From positions 235,134-299,133 of the forward strand of contig JACRCQ010000005.1 in assembly GCA_016218915.1 (NCBI GenBank): DNA of 64,000 bases, written 5' to 3'. Below the pieces are notes generated by a model that saw nothing but the letters and a program-made list of their open reading frames with translations, ran no database searches and was not told the origin of the DNA. This document shows positions 46,149 through 54,506 of the stretch, piece by piece. Positions within the stretch are counted from its first letter, which is position 1. Each line of letters starts with the position of its first letter. This DNA comes from Deltaproteobacteria bacterium (GTDB lineage: Bacteria > Myxococcota_A > Polyangia > Polyangiales > Polyangiaceae). A program made the position numbers and the translations under genes.

Positions 46149-48788
46149 CTACCGGGTGTTGTCCCCCGAGACGCTGCGGTTCATCGGGGAGACGATGACA
46201 GGGCTGGGTCGCTTCGAAGGCTCGGCGGCCGGCGCCGCTCCGCCAGGTGGTGGAGTGGAAGCTGCGCCACCCTTGGGCGCGTCGCCGCCACCCTTGTCGC
46301 CAGAACCGGTGGGCACCCATTCGATGGGTTGCCCGGGCTCGTGCGCGGACTTGAGCTTGGGCTTCGCCTCCTCGGCGAGACGCTTGCGCTCGATCACGTC
46401 GAGCATCGACTGCCGGATGTCCTCGAGCAGGCCATTGGTCCTCGAGAAGTCCTTGGGCGGCTCGTACTTCTTCTGATCGCTGAATACGAAGTAGCGATCC
46501 AGGAACTCCTGACGCTCCTGCATCTTGCGCTCGAAAATCGTTCGCAAGTCGCCCTGATCCCGGATGATGTAAGGCGTCAAGACGAGCAGCAGGTTGGTCT
46601 TGCGCTTGGCCATTTCGGAGCTGCGGAACAGGAAGCCCAAGAGCGGGATGTCGCCGAGCACCGGGACCTTCTTCTGGCTCGATGTGAACGCATCGCGCAT
46701 CAGGCCGCCGATGACCACGGTCTGCTGGTCGTGAACGACGACCGTCGTGTTGGCCGTGCGCTTGGTGATCGACACCACGCCCAGGGCGCCCGATGAAGCG
46801 CCTCGCTCGCTGATCTCTTCGGTCAGCTCCAGGCGCACTTCCATCGAGTCGTTGATGTGGGGAACGACCTTGATCTTGGTGCCTACGTCCTGGCGAGGTG
46901 CAGCGAAGCCGCCCATGCCGAAGCCGCCCATCATGCCCAAGCCGCCGAGTGCGGGGGTGCCCGTCGTTCCTGTCGTGCCCAACCCTGGAATGCCGCCCAT
47001 TCCGCCACCGAGGTTGGTCTGCAGTGGGATGTTCTCACCCACGCTGATTTCGGCCGGCACGTTGTCGGTTGCGATGATGTGGGGTGTGGCGAGCACGTTC
47101 GCATCGCCGCTGGTGGCGAGCGCATTGATCACCACGCCGAACGCGGGCACGGTCAGACCGGTGCCGAGCAGGTTGGTCGAACCTTCGATCCCCGGGCCAC
47201 GTACGCCGAGCGCCAGGCCTTGAAGCTGATCGGGCGTTGGCAGAAGGATCGACGTCAGCGGATTGAGACCGCCGTAGATCAGGCTGTTTCCCCCGCCGAT
47301 GCCGAGATCGGGCGCAGCGCCCACGTGGTAGTTCACGCCGATCTTGGTGGAGTGGTCCACGGACAGGTCCATGATCACCGCTTCGATGAAGACCTGGCGG
47401 CGGGCGTGATCGAGCTGATCGATCACGGTCCGCAGGGCGGCGTAGTCGCGCAGCGACGAGGTGATGACCAGCGAGTTGGTGGCCTTGTCAGCCGTGATCT
47501 TGACCGTGCCCTCGAACACGCCCTCTGCAGGGCCGGCTCCACCAGGGCGAGCTCCGCCCGGCGCAGCGCCCTTGCCGGCTCCCATGCCGGTGAGGATGTT
47601 GTTGAGGACTTGCGACAGCTCCTCTGCCATCGCGTGCTGCAGGGTAAGAACGTGGATGTCGCCAGCGCCTGTCTGGGCGACGTCGAGGCGCTTGATCACC
47701 TCGAGAATCCGAAGGTAGGCGCGCTCCGTGGCAACGACGATCAGGGAGTTGGTGCGCTCTTCCGCGATGATCTTGGAGATGCGCGTATCGCTCTCCGAGC
47801 CTTTGCCCCCTCCAGCAGCGTCAGGTCCTCCAGGAGCTGCCCCGCCACCCTTGCCGCCGCCACCCTTGATGTCGAAGATCTCCTGCAGCTTCTGCGCGAT
47901 CTCCGTAGCAACCGCGTAGTTGACCTTCTCGACCCAGATCTGGTCCGCAGCACCACCGACATCGACCTCCTCGATCAGACGCAGGGAGCGACGGATGTTG
48001 GACGCGGTATCAGTGATGATCAGCAGATTGCCTGGCCCGTAGACTGTAACGTCGGCTTCCTTGGACTTGAATTTGGTCAGAAGCTTTCCGACTTCGTCCG
48101 CATCCACGTGCTGCAGCCGGTAGAGCCGGGTGACGTAGCGGTCTTCTGGAGGTACCGGCTGGCCCACTCCGTAGATCGGCGTCGTGTTCTGGACCACGCC
48201 GGGCGTCTCCACGATCTTCAGGAATCTGCCCTGTGGAATGACGGTCAGGCCATTGGTCTCGAGGATGGCGAGGAAGGCGCGGTAGGCTTCGGCAACGGTG
48301 ACCTTCTGAGGCGAGTAGACCGTCGCCTTGATGTCTCGAACCTTGCCGCCAAAGATGAATCGTTTGCCGGTCAGCTGGCTGATCACCCGAACGAGCTCGG
48401 AAAGGCTCGCATCCTCGAGGGAGAACGCCACACGGTAGCCTGGCGGACGGGGAACGAACTCCACTTCCTCGGGGAACTGGGGAAGCGTGTTCGTGTCGCC
48501 CTGCTTGGGCGCTGGCGTGGTGGCCGGTGCGCCTGGCCCGGTCGGTCCGGCTGGCGGAGGCGGAGGCGGAGGTGGCGGCGTTGCGCCCGACGTCGTGCCT
48601 GCAGGGGGCGGCGTCGGTGTCGGGGTCCTCGGCTCTGCGCCCTTGCGCGTTGGGCCGCCTTGGCCTGGTGTCAGGCGGACAGCAGGTCCAGCCGGCGGTT
48701 TTGCTGTGGGTGTCTGAGCATAGCTCGCCGAGGCAACCAACGAGGTGGCTGCCAGGAAGATCCAGCTGGGAACGCGCAGTGCTTTCAT
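46149..48788 (-). CDS. gspD: Type II secretion outer-membrane secretin GspD
   Basis: The 879-residue protein has a signal peptide (1-24, SYAQ) and a long Pro/Gly/Thr-rich linker (about 30-110). N0, N1, N2 and N3 domains follow (about 115-500), with a Gly-rich insertion in N2/N3 (GGGGKGGGAAPGGP), then the secretin domain (about 540-790). The secretin domain contains the VPVLGDIPLLGFLFRS signature and VVIGGLMRD. A C-terminal Lys/Pro-rich tail (about 800-879) lies beyond the barrel. The Pro-rich linker before N0 is longer than in enteric GspD. ATG 48788 is the first codon with a signal peptide. Confidence 0.95.
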   Translation of the reverse strand: MKALRVPSWIFLAATSLVASASYAQTPTAKPPAGPAVRLTPGQGGPTRKGAEPRTPTPTPPPAGTTSGATPPPPPPPPPAGPTGPGAPATTPAPKQGDTNTLPQFPEEVEFVPRPPGYRVAFSLEDASLSELVRVISQLTGKRFIFGGKVRDIKATVYSPQKVTVAEAYRAFLAILETNGLTVIPQGRFLKIVETPGVVQNTTPIYGVGQPVPPEDRYVTRLYRLQHVDADEVGKLLTKFKSKEADVTVYGPGNLLIITDTASNIRRSLRLIEEVDVGGAADQIWVEKVNYAVATEIAQKLQEIFDIKGGGGKGGGAAPGGPDAAGGGKGSESDTRISKIIAEERTNSLIVVATERAYLRILEVIKRLDVAQTGAGDIHVLTLQHAMAEELSQVLNNILTGMGAGKGAAPGGARPGGAGPAEGVFEGTVKITADKATNSLVITSSLRDYAALRTVIDQLDHARRQVFIEAVIMDLSVDHSTKIGVNYHVGAAPDLGIGGGNSLIYGGLNPLTSILLPTPDQLQGLALGVRGPGIEGSTNLLGTGLTVPAFGVVINALATSGDANVLATPHIIATDNVPAEISVGENIPLQTNLGGGMGGIPGLGTTGTTGTPALGGLGMMGGFGMGGFAAPRQDVGTKIKVVPHINDSMEVRLELTEEISERGASSGALGVVSITKRTANTTVVVHDQQTVVIGGLMRDAFTSSQKKVPVLGDIPLLGFLFRSSEMAKRKTNLLLVLTPYIIRDQGDLRTIFERKMQERQEFLDRYFVFSDQKKYEPPKDFSRTNGLLEDIRQSMLDVIERKRLAEEAKPKLKSAHEPGQPIEWVPTGSGDKGGGDAPKGGAASTPPPGGAAPAAEPSKRPSPVIVSPMNRSVSGDNTR

Positions 48789-48903
48789 CGACGTCCGTGC
48801 TTCACGCCTCGGCGAGCAGCGAGTACGCCAAAGTCGCCTCGACCGCAATCGATCTCATGATCAAATGCGCAGGGCTTCGGGCACGAGGGTGGGACGGGCA
48901 GGT

Positions 48904-49158
48904 TCACGAACGCCCTCCCGCGGTCTTCACAGGGGCCGGGGCAGGCTTGGCGCCTGCGGTGGCGGCCGCTGGGGTCGCGGCTGTGGATGCCGCCCGATCC
49001 TCGGACTTGGAGGTCTGGGAAGGCGATACGGCCCGATCGGCGATGATCGTCAGAAGGACCGTGAAGGCCCCGACGAACACGAACGACGCGCCCAGCATCG
49101 CCCCGACATACAAGAGCGTGCGCTTCAGCATCGAAGTGGATTGGCCTGAGTCGATCAT
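48904..49158 (-). CDS. Small bitopic membrane protein between gspC and gspD
   Basis: This 84-residue protein has a short cytoplasmic N-terminus, a membrane helix at about 15-40 (LYVGAMLGASFVFVGAFTVLLTIIA) and a Lys/Ala/Pro/Thr-rich periplasmic tail. It starts 22 nt after gspC and precedes gspD by 115 nt in the same orientation. It has no sequence similarity that I recognise to GspB, GspS or other accessory proteins, but the bitopic shape with a Pro/Ala-rich tail could reach the peptidoglycan, as GspA/GspB linkers do. Its position inside the operon argues for a role in secretion. Confidence 0.65.
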   Translation of the reverse strand: MIDSGQSTSMLKRTLLYVGAMLGASFVFVGAFTVLLTIIADRAVSPSQTSKSEDRAASTAATPAAATAGAKPAPAPVKTAGGRS

Positions 49159-49180
49159 CGCGTTCCCCGTCTGCTGTCCC

Positions 49181-50167
49181 CTATTTGATGTTGAAATCGA
49201 TGTTCATCGGCTTGCCGCCGCGATTCAGTGAGACCGTGAGGTGATTGGCCGTGCGAAGGCGGGCATATGCCTCCAGCGCCTTCTCCGGGCTCGCCATGTT
49301 GAACCCGTTGATCGATTCGAGCCGATCGCCGTTCTGCATCCCGAGCGTCCCGAGCAGGGTCTCAGGACGGATGCCGAACATCCGGATCCCGACCACTTTG
49401 CCGTTTTCCTGCTCGGGAACGATTCGAGCAGACCGCATCAGCTCCGCCTGGTTCTCGAGGATCTTGTCGACCACGGAGCGGTCGACGTTGAACTCCGTGG
49501 CGCTGACCTTCTGGATCTTGGACGCGATGTCTTCAGGCACCGCTGCAGGGCCGCCCTTGGGCGGGGCACCGCTCGGAGCCGCAGCTGCAGCAGGCGCAGC
49601 AGACGCTGGCGGCGCTGGCGGCTTGAACATCCGGACCTGACACAGCTCGCCGTCGCCCTGAAGCCACAGTCGGTCCCACGCGATGTACCAGATGCGCTTG
49701 GCGCCGTACGAGTCGCCGATCCGTCGCATCTGGGACTTGCTCTGAGGGCCCGTGGTGCCGAGCACTGCCATGGACCAGGCCGGGTCATCGGAAGCCGCGA
49801 TCGCGATCACCTGCGGGTTGTCCGTGCAGTCGGGCGCACCGTACGGGTTCGAGAAGTCCACGGGCGCAGAGGGAACGTCGCCGTCCAGCAGCCCTGCGTC
49901 GCCCTTGATCAGCGGCCCTGTGACCGAGTCGAACGGATTGCGCTGGATCACCGCTTCGCCCGTACGGCTATGGGGATCCGACGCTGCAGGAGCAGCGGTG
50001 GGGCTGGAGACGCTGGAGCCAGGGGACGCAGCCAACGCCTGCGCGTCGACAGCGAACCGGCTACCCACCCACCTGCTCACGCCAGAAGCCTGGAACCATG
50101 CTGCCAGGCCGATGAGAGCCATGATGATGAGGGCAAAGTACCTCTTGAGGACGGTGTCGAGACCCAT
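49181..50167 (-). CDS. gspC: Type II secretion protein GspC (with PDZ domain)
   Basis: The 328-residue protein has a membrane helix near the N-terminus (about 12-28), a Pro/Ala/Ser-rich linker, and an HR domain (about 60-150: IQRNPFDSVTGPL, typical of GspC). A Pro/Ala-rich stretch at about 165-190 and a C-terminal PDZ domain (about 235-325: VVGIRMFGIRPETLLGTLGMQNGDRLESINGFNMASPEKALEAYARLR) follow. GspC links the inner platform to the secretin. ATG 50167 was chosen over a GTG four codons upstream. It is the first gene of the operon; a 210-bp upstream gap should hold the promoter. Confidence 0.92.
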   Translation of the reverse strand: MGLDTVLKRYFALIIMALIGLAAWFQASGVSRWVGSRFAVDAQALAASPGSSVSSPTAAPAASDPHSRTGEAVIQRNPFDSVTGPLIKGDAGLLDGDVPSAPVDFSNPYGAPDCTDNPQVIAIAASDDPAWSMAVLGTTGPQSKSQMRRIGDSYGAKRIWYIAWDRLWLQGDGELCQVRMFKPPAPPASAAPAAAAAPSGAPPKGGPAAVPEDIASKIQKVSATEFNVDRSVVDKILENQAELMRSARIVPEQENGKVVGIRMFGIRPETLLGTLGMQNGDRLESINGFNMASPEKALEAYARLRTANHLTVSLNRGGKPMNIDFNIK

Positions 50168-50377
50168 TGAGCCAACCACCCTTGAGCGAAGATCGTGCCA
50201 GTGCGAAATCGCAGTGAAATTGAGGTGTTTTCGATTCCAGGGAGCCAGCTCTGGCCACCTTGGCGAGGCCTACGGCGCACGGCCACCCGCATTGCCAAAC
50301 TGTCAACCGGATTTCATCAAGCAAATCAGACCCAAGGCGCTTGCAACGCTCCGGCTGCACCCGATGCCCTCGCGTAC

Positions 50378-51352
50378 TCACTTCGGCGCGCCTTGGTCAC
50401 CCTCGGGGCTCGCTCTGAGCTCAGGGTGGAGCAGGCGCAGTACAGCGAGCGCCACAAAGCCGATCAGCACAGCAAACCAGAGGGTTGCGAAGCGCACGAG
50501 AATCATGGACGCGGTCGCCACTGCCTGGTCGACCCCCCCGAGCATCATGAGCTGCCCGTTGAGGGCGCTCTCCGTGACTCCAAGCCCACCAGGAACAGGA
50601 ATGACACCGCCGGCCAGGGTGGCGGTGGAGTAGAAGAACACCGATGTGAGCATGGGGAGCGAAGAGCCGAAGCCCCGCAGGATGGCGCAAAGGGCGATTC
50701 CTTCGAATGCCCACGCGCCCACCGAGAGCACCGCTGGGATGATCAGGGCTCCTGGCGAGGTCATGACTCGCAGACTTTCCCAGGATTCCCTGATCTTGGG
50801 TCCAAGTCGCCGGAACGGGCCGGGCAACCGCTCCACCAGCTTGATCGAAGCTTCGGAAAGAGCCCGTGACATGATGACAATCATGCAGGCCAGCACCAAT
50901 CCTGCCCCGATCAGGGCCCAGGTCAGCGCACCGCGGAACGCCAGCCCCTTGAGGCCGACCGCGATGAGCAGGGTGACGCCAATCGTGTCCGTGAGCCGAT
51001 CCGCGACCACGATCGGAGCCGTGCGCTGGATCGGAACCTTGTGGGTCTGGAACAGCAGCAGCGACTTGAAGACCTCTCCCACCTTGCCGGGCGTGACCGA
51101 CAGCACGAAGCCAGAAAGGAAGATCAGCAGACTGTCGGTCTTGGGCACGCCACGGATCTGCAGCCGCCGCAGGTAGTACTCCCACTTGAAGAACCGGAGC
51201 AGATAGTTGCCGAGCGCGAGCGCGCACGCTGCAGCAAACGAGCTCCACGAGAACTCCGACAGACGGGAAGCGATCTCTCTGTAGCCCGACCATACGGTGA
51301 AAGCAGCGTAGATCAGGAGCGCGAGGATCATCGCCGCAAGCAGGCGGCGCAT
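50378..51352 (-). CDS. YbhN/UPF0104-family membrane protein (LPG synthase TM-like)
   Basis: This 324-residue integral membrane protein has about eight helices and the family hallmark PVPGGLGVTESAL near the C-terminus. The motifs NYLLRFFKWEYYLRRL, SVTPGKVGEVFKSLLL and ADRLTDTIGV also fit the lysylphosphatidylglycerol-synthase-TM/YbhN group, some members of which are thought to be lipid or polyprenyl-linked flippases. The substrate is unknown. Start is ATG 51352, with AGGAA upstream. It is preceded by a 55-residue membrane protein with an 8-nt gap. The last residues are a soluble charged tail. Confidence 0.82.
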   Translation of the reverse strand: MRRLLAAMILALLIYAAFTVWSGYREIASRLSEFSWSSFAAACALALGNYLLRFFKWEYYLRRLQIRGVPKTDSLLIFLSGFVLSVTPGKVGEVFKSLLLFQTHKVPIQRTAPIVVADRLTDTIGVTLLIAVGLKGLAFRGALTWALIGAGLVLACMIVIMSRALSEASIKLVERLPGPFRRLGPKIRESWESLRVMTSPGALIIPAVLSVGAWAFEGIALCAILRGFGSSLPMLTSVFFYSTATLAGGVIPVPGGLGVTESALNGQLMMLGGVDQAVATASMILVRFATLWFAVLIGFVALAVLRLLHPELRASPEGDQGAPK

Positions 51353-51360
51353 GTTCCTGC

Positions 51361-51528
51361 TCAAGATTCGCTCTTTCGTGCTCGGAGCAGCCTCCACAGA
51401 CCGTATCCGCCAGCGACCAGCACGGTGCTGACAGCGATGAGCACGATCGCCCAGACCGGTGCTTCCCACTTGCCACGGGCCGGGCCAGGGGGAGGGCGCT
51501 CGACGATGACGGTCTGCAGAGTGGTCAC
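51361..51528 (-). CDS. Small single-helix membrane protein, 55 residues
   Basis: An ORF from GTG 51528 to the stop at 51361-51363 encodes a Pro/Arg-rich N-terminus (VTTLQTVIVERPPPGPARGKW), a membrane helix (about 24-45, VWAIVLIAVSTVLVAGGYGLW) and a basic C-terminus RLLRARKSES. The stop is 8 nt before the YbhN-like ATG, suggesting coupling. The GTG start lacks a clear ribosome binding site, so the exact N-terminus is uncertain. The clean positive-inside topology in an otherwise empty gap supports it being a real gene. Confidence 0.5.
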   Translation of the reverse strand: MTTLQTVIVERPPPGPARGKWEAPVWAIVLIAVSTVLVAGGYGLWRLLRARKSES

Positions 51529-51690
51529 GACAGAGTCCGTCTACACGCGCGGCGCAGTGCGGGCAAGCGGCTCTGCGCTGATGTTCGGTCCACGGGGCGC
51601 GACAACCCGCGGTTTCGTCAAATGGGCCGCGCCAGGCCTTGCGCAAACTTCGCCTTGTGCCACACACCCTGGCGCGCATAGGTTCCGTTC

Positions 51691-52755
51691 ATGTCGATCC
51701 GGCCCTTGTCATCTTTCCAAAGCCGAGGGGTGCCAGCTCGCTCTGGCGGGGGAGATGACGATCCCGCAGCCCAGGCTGCGGAGTTGCTCCACACGGTCCA
51801 GCAAGCCGTGGCAAGGCTGCGCCTCGCGGTCGCCGAGGCGGTCGTCGGTCAGGAAGATGTCGTCGAGCTGATGCTCATCACCCTGTTCTCACGCGGCCAT
51901 GCGCTGCTGGTCGGCGTGCCCGGGCTCGCCAAGACCCTGCTGGTTGCGTCCCTTGCGCAAGCGCTCGATCTGCGGTTCGGGCGAGTGCAGTTCACTCCCG
52001 ATCTCTTGCCTGCCGACATCACTGGGACGGATGTTCTGCACGAGGAGGACGTCGACGGTCAGCGAGCGCGCAGGCTGCGATTTCTTCCTGGGCCGATCTT
52101 TGCGAACCTCGTGCTCGCCGACGAGATCAATCGCACGCCGCCCAAGACGCAAGCTGCGTTGCTGCAGGCGATGCAGGAGCGGCGCGTGACGGTGGGGACC
52201 TCCACGCATGCGCTGCCTGACCCTTTCCAGGTATTCGCCACGCGCAATCCGATCGAGCAGGAGGGTACGTATCCGCTTCCCGAAGCGCAGCTCGATCGAT
52301 TCCTCCTCGAGATCTACGTGAGCTACCCGTCGGAGATCGAAGAGCGTGAGATCGCTCGCCGCACGACCTCAGGCCACACGCCGCAGATCGCGCCGGTGTT
52401 GAACGCGGACGAGGTTCGCAGGATCGGCGAGCTGGTCCCCCGCATTCCGATCACGGACGAAGCGGTCGACCTGGCCGTGCGAATCGCTCGAGCGTCGCGC
52501 CCCACAGAGTCCTCTGCGATAGAGACGGTGCGCGAGTACGTGCGGTTCGGCGCTGGGCCGCGGGGAAGCCAGGCTCTGGTGCTCACCGCAAAAGCCCGCG
52601 CTGCCGCGCATGGCCAGGCAGCCGCCGATGTCGACGACGTGCGCGCGATGATACTTCCTGCGCTCAGGCATCGTCTGGTGCTGAGCTACCGAGCGGAAGC
52701 TGACGGCGTTCGCGACCAGGACGTGCTCGACGCGATCGTCCGTGCGACGCGCTGA
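51691..52755 (+). CDS. MoxR-family AAA+ ATPase
   Basis: This 354-residue ATPase has Walker A GVPGLAKT, Walker B VLADEINRTPPKTQAALLQAMQE, sensor 1 ATRNPIEQEGTYPLPEAQLDRF and an AAA lid domain (AAA_lid_2). These proteins act as chaperones that assemble metal or von Willebrand domain partners. The usual neighbours (DUF58, VWA, transglutaminase) are absent downstream, where a Cys-rich lipoprotein lies on the other strand, so this MoxR appears to stand alone. It is divergent from the small membrane gene. Confidence 0.9.
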   Translation: MSIRPLSSFQSRGVPARSGGGDDDPAAQAAELLHTVQQAVARLRLAVAEAVVGQEDVVELMLITLFSRGHALLVGVPGLAKTLLVASLAQALDLRFGRVQFTPDLLPADITGTDVLHEEDVDGQRARRLRFLPGPIFANLVLADEINRTPPKTQAALLQAMQERRVTVGTSTHALPDPFQVFATRNPIEQEGTYPLPEAQLDRFLLEIYVSYPSEIEEREIARRTTSGHTPQIAPVLNADEVRRIGELVPRIPITDEAVDLAVRIARASRPTESSAIETVREYVRFGAGPRGSQALVLTAKARAAAHGQAAADVDDVRAMILPALRHRLVLSYRAEADGVRDQDVLDAIVRATR

Positions 52756-52795
52756 AGCCGCGCAGGTCGCGATCCGAGGCGCCAAATGAGCACGA

Positions 52796-52817
52796 CCCGG
52801 GATCTCAAGTTCCCGGG
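52796..52817. terminator. Hairpin downstream of the MoxR gene
   Basis: A 7-bp inverted repeat CCCGGGA/TCCCGGG with an 8-nt loop lies 40 nt after the MoxR stop. There is no U-tract, so termination is only a possibility. Confidence 0.3.
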
Positions 52818-53024
52818 CCGCAGGCTTGCCGTCCCCGTGGGGATTGACGGCTCACTCACCCATGACTCCTACGGATCCGACGCTCGAGGGCCAAATTTCT
52901 GACGGTGCGCGAGGCGCACAGACAAGGCGTTGACGGTGCTTGCCGGGCGCAGACAAGGAGGGTGCGCCGGCAGGCTGCGAAACTGCCGGCGCCCAGGAAA
53001 GCTTGAAGGTGAGGGGAGTAAGGA

Positions 53025-53957
53025 CTACTGCGCAACGAAGGTCGGGTCGCACACGAGCTGCATGCACTTCTTCGAGTCGATGCGCCATCCGGAGACGCTG
53101 TAGCCTTCCTCGCACATCGGCGGCTGCAGGGACGGGCACCCGGCCGTGGGCACGCACTTGTCGGGGATCAAGCACATGTCGGCGTCGCGCGTGTAGGCCC
53201 AGTCCTCGCCATCCGGACAAGCGGAAAGCTTGAACGCGGGGCAGGGGCCGGTCATGTCGTCGATGCGCACGTACACCTGGCTCGCATCGAGCACCTTCTC
53301 GTATCCGCCTGGGAACTTCTGCCCGTTGAAGATGCGGCCAGCCACGATCGCGTTGTGATGGTCCACCCGCTCGACCAACCAGGCGCTATCCACGAACAGC
53401 TTGGTCGCATGCTCGAAGTTGAAGCGGTCGAAGTTCGTCTTGCTGCTGGTGTTCAGGCGGGTCGCGGTCTCGTTGGGGCAGGGCGCGGCGAAGCACTGGA
53501 TCTGCGGGTTGCGATCCTCGGAGCGATAGAAGAAGTCGTTGGAGGAGGCCACGACGCCCGGCATGCCGCGGTAGGCCTCGTACACGAGGAACGCCTGCGT
53601 GCCGTAGGTCGGGTCCTTCTTGGTGAGCTTGCCGCGCAGCACCAGCTCCTCGGGCGCGGCCTCGAGCACCTTGCCGACCTGGATCGAGTCAAGGTTCGAC
53701 GGGCCGAAATCAAGACCTGAGACGTAGCGTTCTGCTGTGTTCTTGTTTGCGTCCTTGACCCAGTACCCACCGCACATGGGGGACATGCACTTGCGGTCGT
53801 CGTGGCGGAGGGTGACGTAGCTACGCGACGTAGTCGACAGCTCGGAGTCAGCGGATTCGGTGGGATCCTCGGGAGTTGTGTCAGCAACGCCGACGGCGCA
53901 GCCACCCAGGATCGAAGCAAGGCCGAAAAGAGCAAGAGAAGTGAGATTGGAGTTCAT
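53025..53957 (-). CDS. Cys-rich lipoprotein, DUF6748-like
   Basis: The 310-residue protein starts at ATG 53957 with a lipobox LGGC (Cys20). The mature part contains SYVTLRHDDRKCMSPMCGGYWVKDANK, which I recall from DUF6748-type myxobacterial lipoproteins with moderate certainty. A beta-rich central domain follows, then two C-terminal Cys-rich repeats (CPDGEDWAYTRDADMCLIPDKC and CEEGYSVSGWRIDSKKCMQLVC) that look like small disulphide modules. Function is unknown; likely at the cell surface or periplasm. The start is 240 nt from the tRNA-like element boundary, so its promoter lies in the flank of the mobile element. Confidence 0.75.
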   Translation of the reverse strand: MNSNLTSLALFGLASILGGCAVGVADTTPEDPTESADSELSTTSRSYVTLRHDDRKCMSPMCGGYWVKDANKNTAERYVSGLDFGPSNLDSIQVGKVLEAAPEELVLRGKLTKKDPTYGTQAFLVYEAYRGMPGVVASSNDFFYRSEDRNPQIQCFAAPCPNETATRLNTSSKTNFDRFNFEHATKLFVDSAWLVERVDHHNAIVAGRIFNGQKFPGGYEKVLDASQVYVRIDDMTGPCPAFKLSACPDGEDWAYTRDADMCLIPDKCVPTAGCPSLQPPMCEEGYSVSGWRIDSKKCMQLVCDPTFVAQ

Positions 53958-54157
53958 CGTGTCGCCCTCTGATGATTCGGGGAGGCCCCCGTGTGCTGGT
54001 GTCGGAAACGAGCGCCGATGTACACCCAGGTAGGATGCGTGTCTACCCATAAAGAACGATGGGGAGCTCAATCTCCATGGTCACTACAACTCATTGAAGT
54101 TTTTCAGAAAAAATCGTCGAACGATAGGGCGAGGCGCCCGCGGGAAGACAAGATGAA

Positions 54158-54188
54158 GACGCCGATCGGCGAATCGCAAATCGGCGTC
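54158..54188 (-). terminator. Hairpin just downstream of the tRNA-end-like sequence
   Basis: A 9-bp perfect inverted repeat GACGCCGAT/ATCGGCGTC encloses a 13-nt loop. Read on the minus strand, it begins 8 nt after the tRNA-like 3' end and is followed by TTCATCTTGT, a weak T-rich tail. It fits a terminator of the original tRNA transcript. Confidence 0.5.
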
Positions 54189-54196
54189 AAGTGCAG

Positions 54197-54219
54197 GGAG
54201 CGGGACACGGGATTCGAAT
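54197..54219 (-). other. Putative attachment site: displaced 3' end of a tRNA gene (Gly-like)
   Basis: On the minus strand the sequence reads TTCGAATCCCGTGTCCCGCTCC. That is a T-loop (TTCGAAT), a 3' T-stem, an acceptor 3' strand GTCCCGC and the end TCC, as in glycine-type tRNAs. The 5' half of the tRNA does not follow: the expected T-stem partner CGGG is replaced by an unrelated sequence at 54220. This is what remains when an element integrates at the T-loop and the original 3' end is displaced. A hairpin follows, and the chromosomal lipoprotein gene lies beyond. No second copy is in the window. Confidence 0.55.
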
Positions 54220-54506
54220 AAGCTGCGGGACTTCTCACGAATCGACGCGAGCCGACGCGAATGCGGATAGCGGGGCGAATCCCGGCGAGCTTGCGAACCC
54301 CGAACCGCACACGAACCCTGGACACGGTACGCCGAACCCGGGTTGCACCACGGATGCACCGGGCCAGGGCGACGCCCGCACCATGGCGATCCGCGACGCA
54401 TTGGAAGCGCTCGCCAGGGGCGACTCGACCGCCGCGACCGCCATGCTGGCCGCGGTCCTGGCGCCCGATGCTTCCACCCATTGATCCCGCTTTGATTGCA
54501 CCCGCC

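Larger units (their letters stand above)
53958..54506. other. Junction region between chromosome and phage-like element, no convincing gene
   Basis: About 550 bp without a gene I can support. It holds the promoter region of the lipoprotein gene, a hairpin at 54158-54188 and a tRNA 3'-end-like sequence at 54197-54219. Open frames at 54191-54484 (Pro/Gly/Thr-rich) and from ATG 54383 have no clear ribosome binding site or recognisable product. Confidence 0.6.

Noticed and set aside
46857..48860. 667-codon plus-strand frame opposite gspD
   Set aside because: Antisense to the conserved secretin; composition is Arg/His/Asp-rich shadow.
50168..50377. Promoter for the gsp operon with TTGACA at 50301-50306 (minus strand)
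   Set aside because: No acceptable -10 box lies 15-19 nt downstream, so it was not listed.
53025..53957. Possible toxin or protease inhibitor role for the Cys-rich lipoprotein
   Set aside because: The paired cysteine modules suggest small disulphide domains, but no catalytic or inhibitor motif is visible.
54191..54484. 97-codon plus-strand frame at the element border
   Set aside because: It begins inside the tRNA-end-like sequence, has a Pro/Thr/Gly/Asn-rich composition and no ribosome binding site.
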